NCBI GenBank assembly: GCA_023853785.1
Contig: JAJIRX010000428.1
Coordinates: 1-22,403 of the forward strand
Origin: Psilocybe azurescens
Lineage: Eukaryota; Basidiomycota; Agaricomycetes; Agaricales; Agrocybaceae
Length of the DNA stretch: 22,403 nt
Reading direction: 5' to 3'
The translations under genes and the position numbers were made by a program. Of this stretch, positions 21,401 through 22,403 are shown one piece after another (within the stretch, counting starts at the first letter, position 1; each line of letters opens with the position of its first letter). Under the pieces are notes generated by a model that worked only from the letters and a program-made list of their open reading frames with translations, made no database searches and was not told the DNA's origin.

Positions 21401-22403
21401 ACTGTATGTGCTCCAGAGAAGGTGCCATTGAACGGGGTTTATTAGGTCTATGTAACATCACGCAACAGAGAGGCAAGCCCAGTGCTAAGCTTTTCAAATA
21501 TGAATTAAACCCTGATGGATTATCCATCTATAGCTTTTGGCCAAATACCAGCAGCAAAGCAGTACAATTGAATGGCAAAAGGTCAGTGGTACCCTTCAAT
21601 CCAGATGAAATATGTCACATCAGTTTGTAGCTTATCACCTACAGCTACAGGAAGATGTAAAGGTTACCCATCCAGACCTACACACTACAATGTCATCATA
21701 GATCTCACTGTAGAACCTCCATTCTGTCTCAGTATGGAAAGCAGAAGAACGACAGCACCTTGACTCAGACTTTAGATGCTCCAAGTCCAATGAGCCTGAC
21801 TGCAGGCGAAACAAAGATCGACAAAACACCCACATTGCATCATTCTGCACCTACTGTAGCCTACAGGCACCATATCTGTGCACCCATACGACATCTAAAA
21901 CCAAGAGAACAAACCATTTAAAAGTGGATCACCAGGCAAATAAAACCAATTAACGAGAACCCATGCGCCTATGACAATTTAAACATCAAAAGCTAATTAA
22001 ACCAAGCATATAATTTTAATGTATTTAAAACATACTTAAGTAGCCTACTTGTAATCGTTACAGCACTTTATTTTCCCAAAAAGAAGAGATCAATTCATAC
22101 ACACTATCTTCACACCCACAAACCTCTCAAATGTTGCAAGACAAAGAAATCAACATATATATTGTTTGCTCTCCACATACTTTTCTCTTCACCCATTTTG
22201 TATGTATTATCAACCTAGCAAACCTTTGGGAATTGCTCACCTGCTTCGCCATCGTTTGCTTTGCTCTCTCATTCTCGTTGCACATCTGTTGCTGCATCCC
22301 CTTTTTGTACTCATCAATCTTCCCCAGACATATTTGCAGTTTTCCTACACCCAGAAAACCCTGTTTGCTGGAGACTTCCAGCAGACAGAATATAAAGAGA
22401 CCA
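21401..22403. other. Right-edge region, no supported gene
   Basis: A 74-codon + frame (21406-21630) with SAKLFKYELNPDGLSIYSF and VVPFNPDEICHIS looks protein-like in composition but matches nothing I recognise. A - strand frame open from the window edge to about 22131 contains KIDEYKKGMQQQM and then CNENERAKQTMAKQ, followed by GTGAGC at 22241-22236, a possible exon with a splice donor. Both are too short to call. The remainder (21900-22200) is AT-rich and featureless. Confidence 0.3.

Overview
The window looks like nuclear DNA of a basidiomycete, most likely an agaricomycete mushroom-forming fungus. The left third carries compact genes with many 47-100 bp GT-AG introns. The protein families are ones I associate with Agaricomycetes (the RimJ/L-like acetyltransferase and an F-box-like/leucine-rich-type gene). 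The right two thirds are AT-richer and filled with nested transposable elements. The species is not determined.

Layout. 1-2243 (+): C-terminal part of a SEA4/MIOS homologue (nutrient-sensing SEA/GATOR2 complex), 5' end outside the window. 2772-3546 (+): GNAT acetyltransferase. 3624-4615 (-): two-exon F-box-like protein. 4616-5440: divergent promoter region. 5441-7988 (+): ten-exon lysyl-tRNA synthetase with an N-terminal extension that looks like a mitochondrial presequence, placed before a second, better-context ATG. The SEA4, GNAT and LysRS frames are broken by one-base shifts, often in short homopolymers, while the peptide on both sides stays conserved. Sequencing or assembly indels are the simplest explanation.

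7989-9615 has no recognisable gene. It holds a 358 bp non-autonomous hAT-like element with a near-perfect 8 bp target-site duplication and a 37 bp direct duplication. 9616-14266 is a composite of repeats that I cannot assign to a named family. Its ends share a terminal motif and many palindromic TCCACTGGA-type units, and they enclose variable G-rich minisatellite cores. Two nearly identical ~590 bp arms are inverted relative to each other, two ~320 bp arms are direct, and a separate 0.94 kb inverted-repeat element sits inside the first core.

14267-20299 (-) is a decayed Ty3/Gypsy chromovirus-type retrotransposon: gag, protease, RT, RNase H, integrase and the first residues of a chromodomain. 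It has frameshifts, in-frame stops, lost integrase residues, and a 580 bp protease/RT segment duplicated on both sides of an unrelated 0.8 kb stretch. Its chromodomain ends exactly at the terminus of the composite repeat. 20300-21400 probably holds its leader and 5' LTR, but no boundaries were found. 21401-22403 contains no gene I can support.

The host genes look like ordinary housekeeping genes that happen to be adjacent; nothing suggests a gene cluster. The most novel-looking object is the composite palindromic/minisatellite element at 9616-14266.
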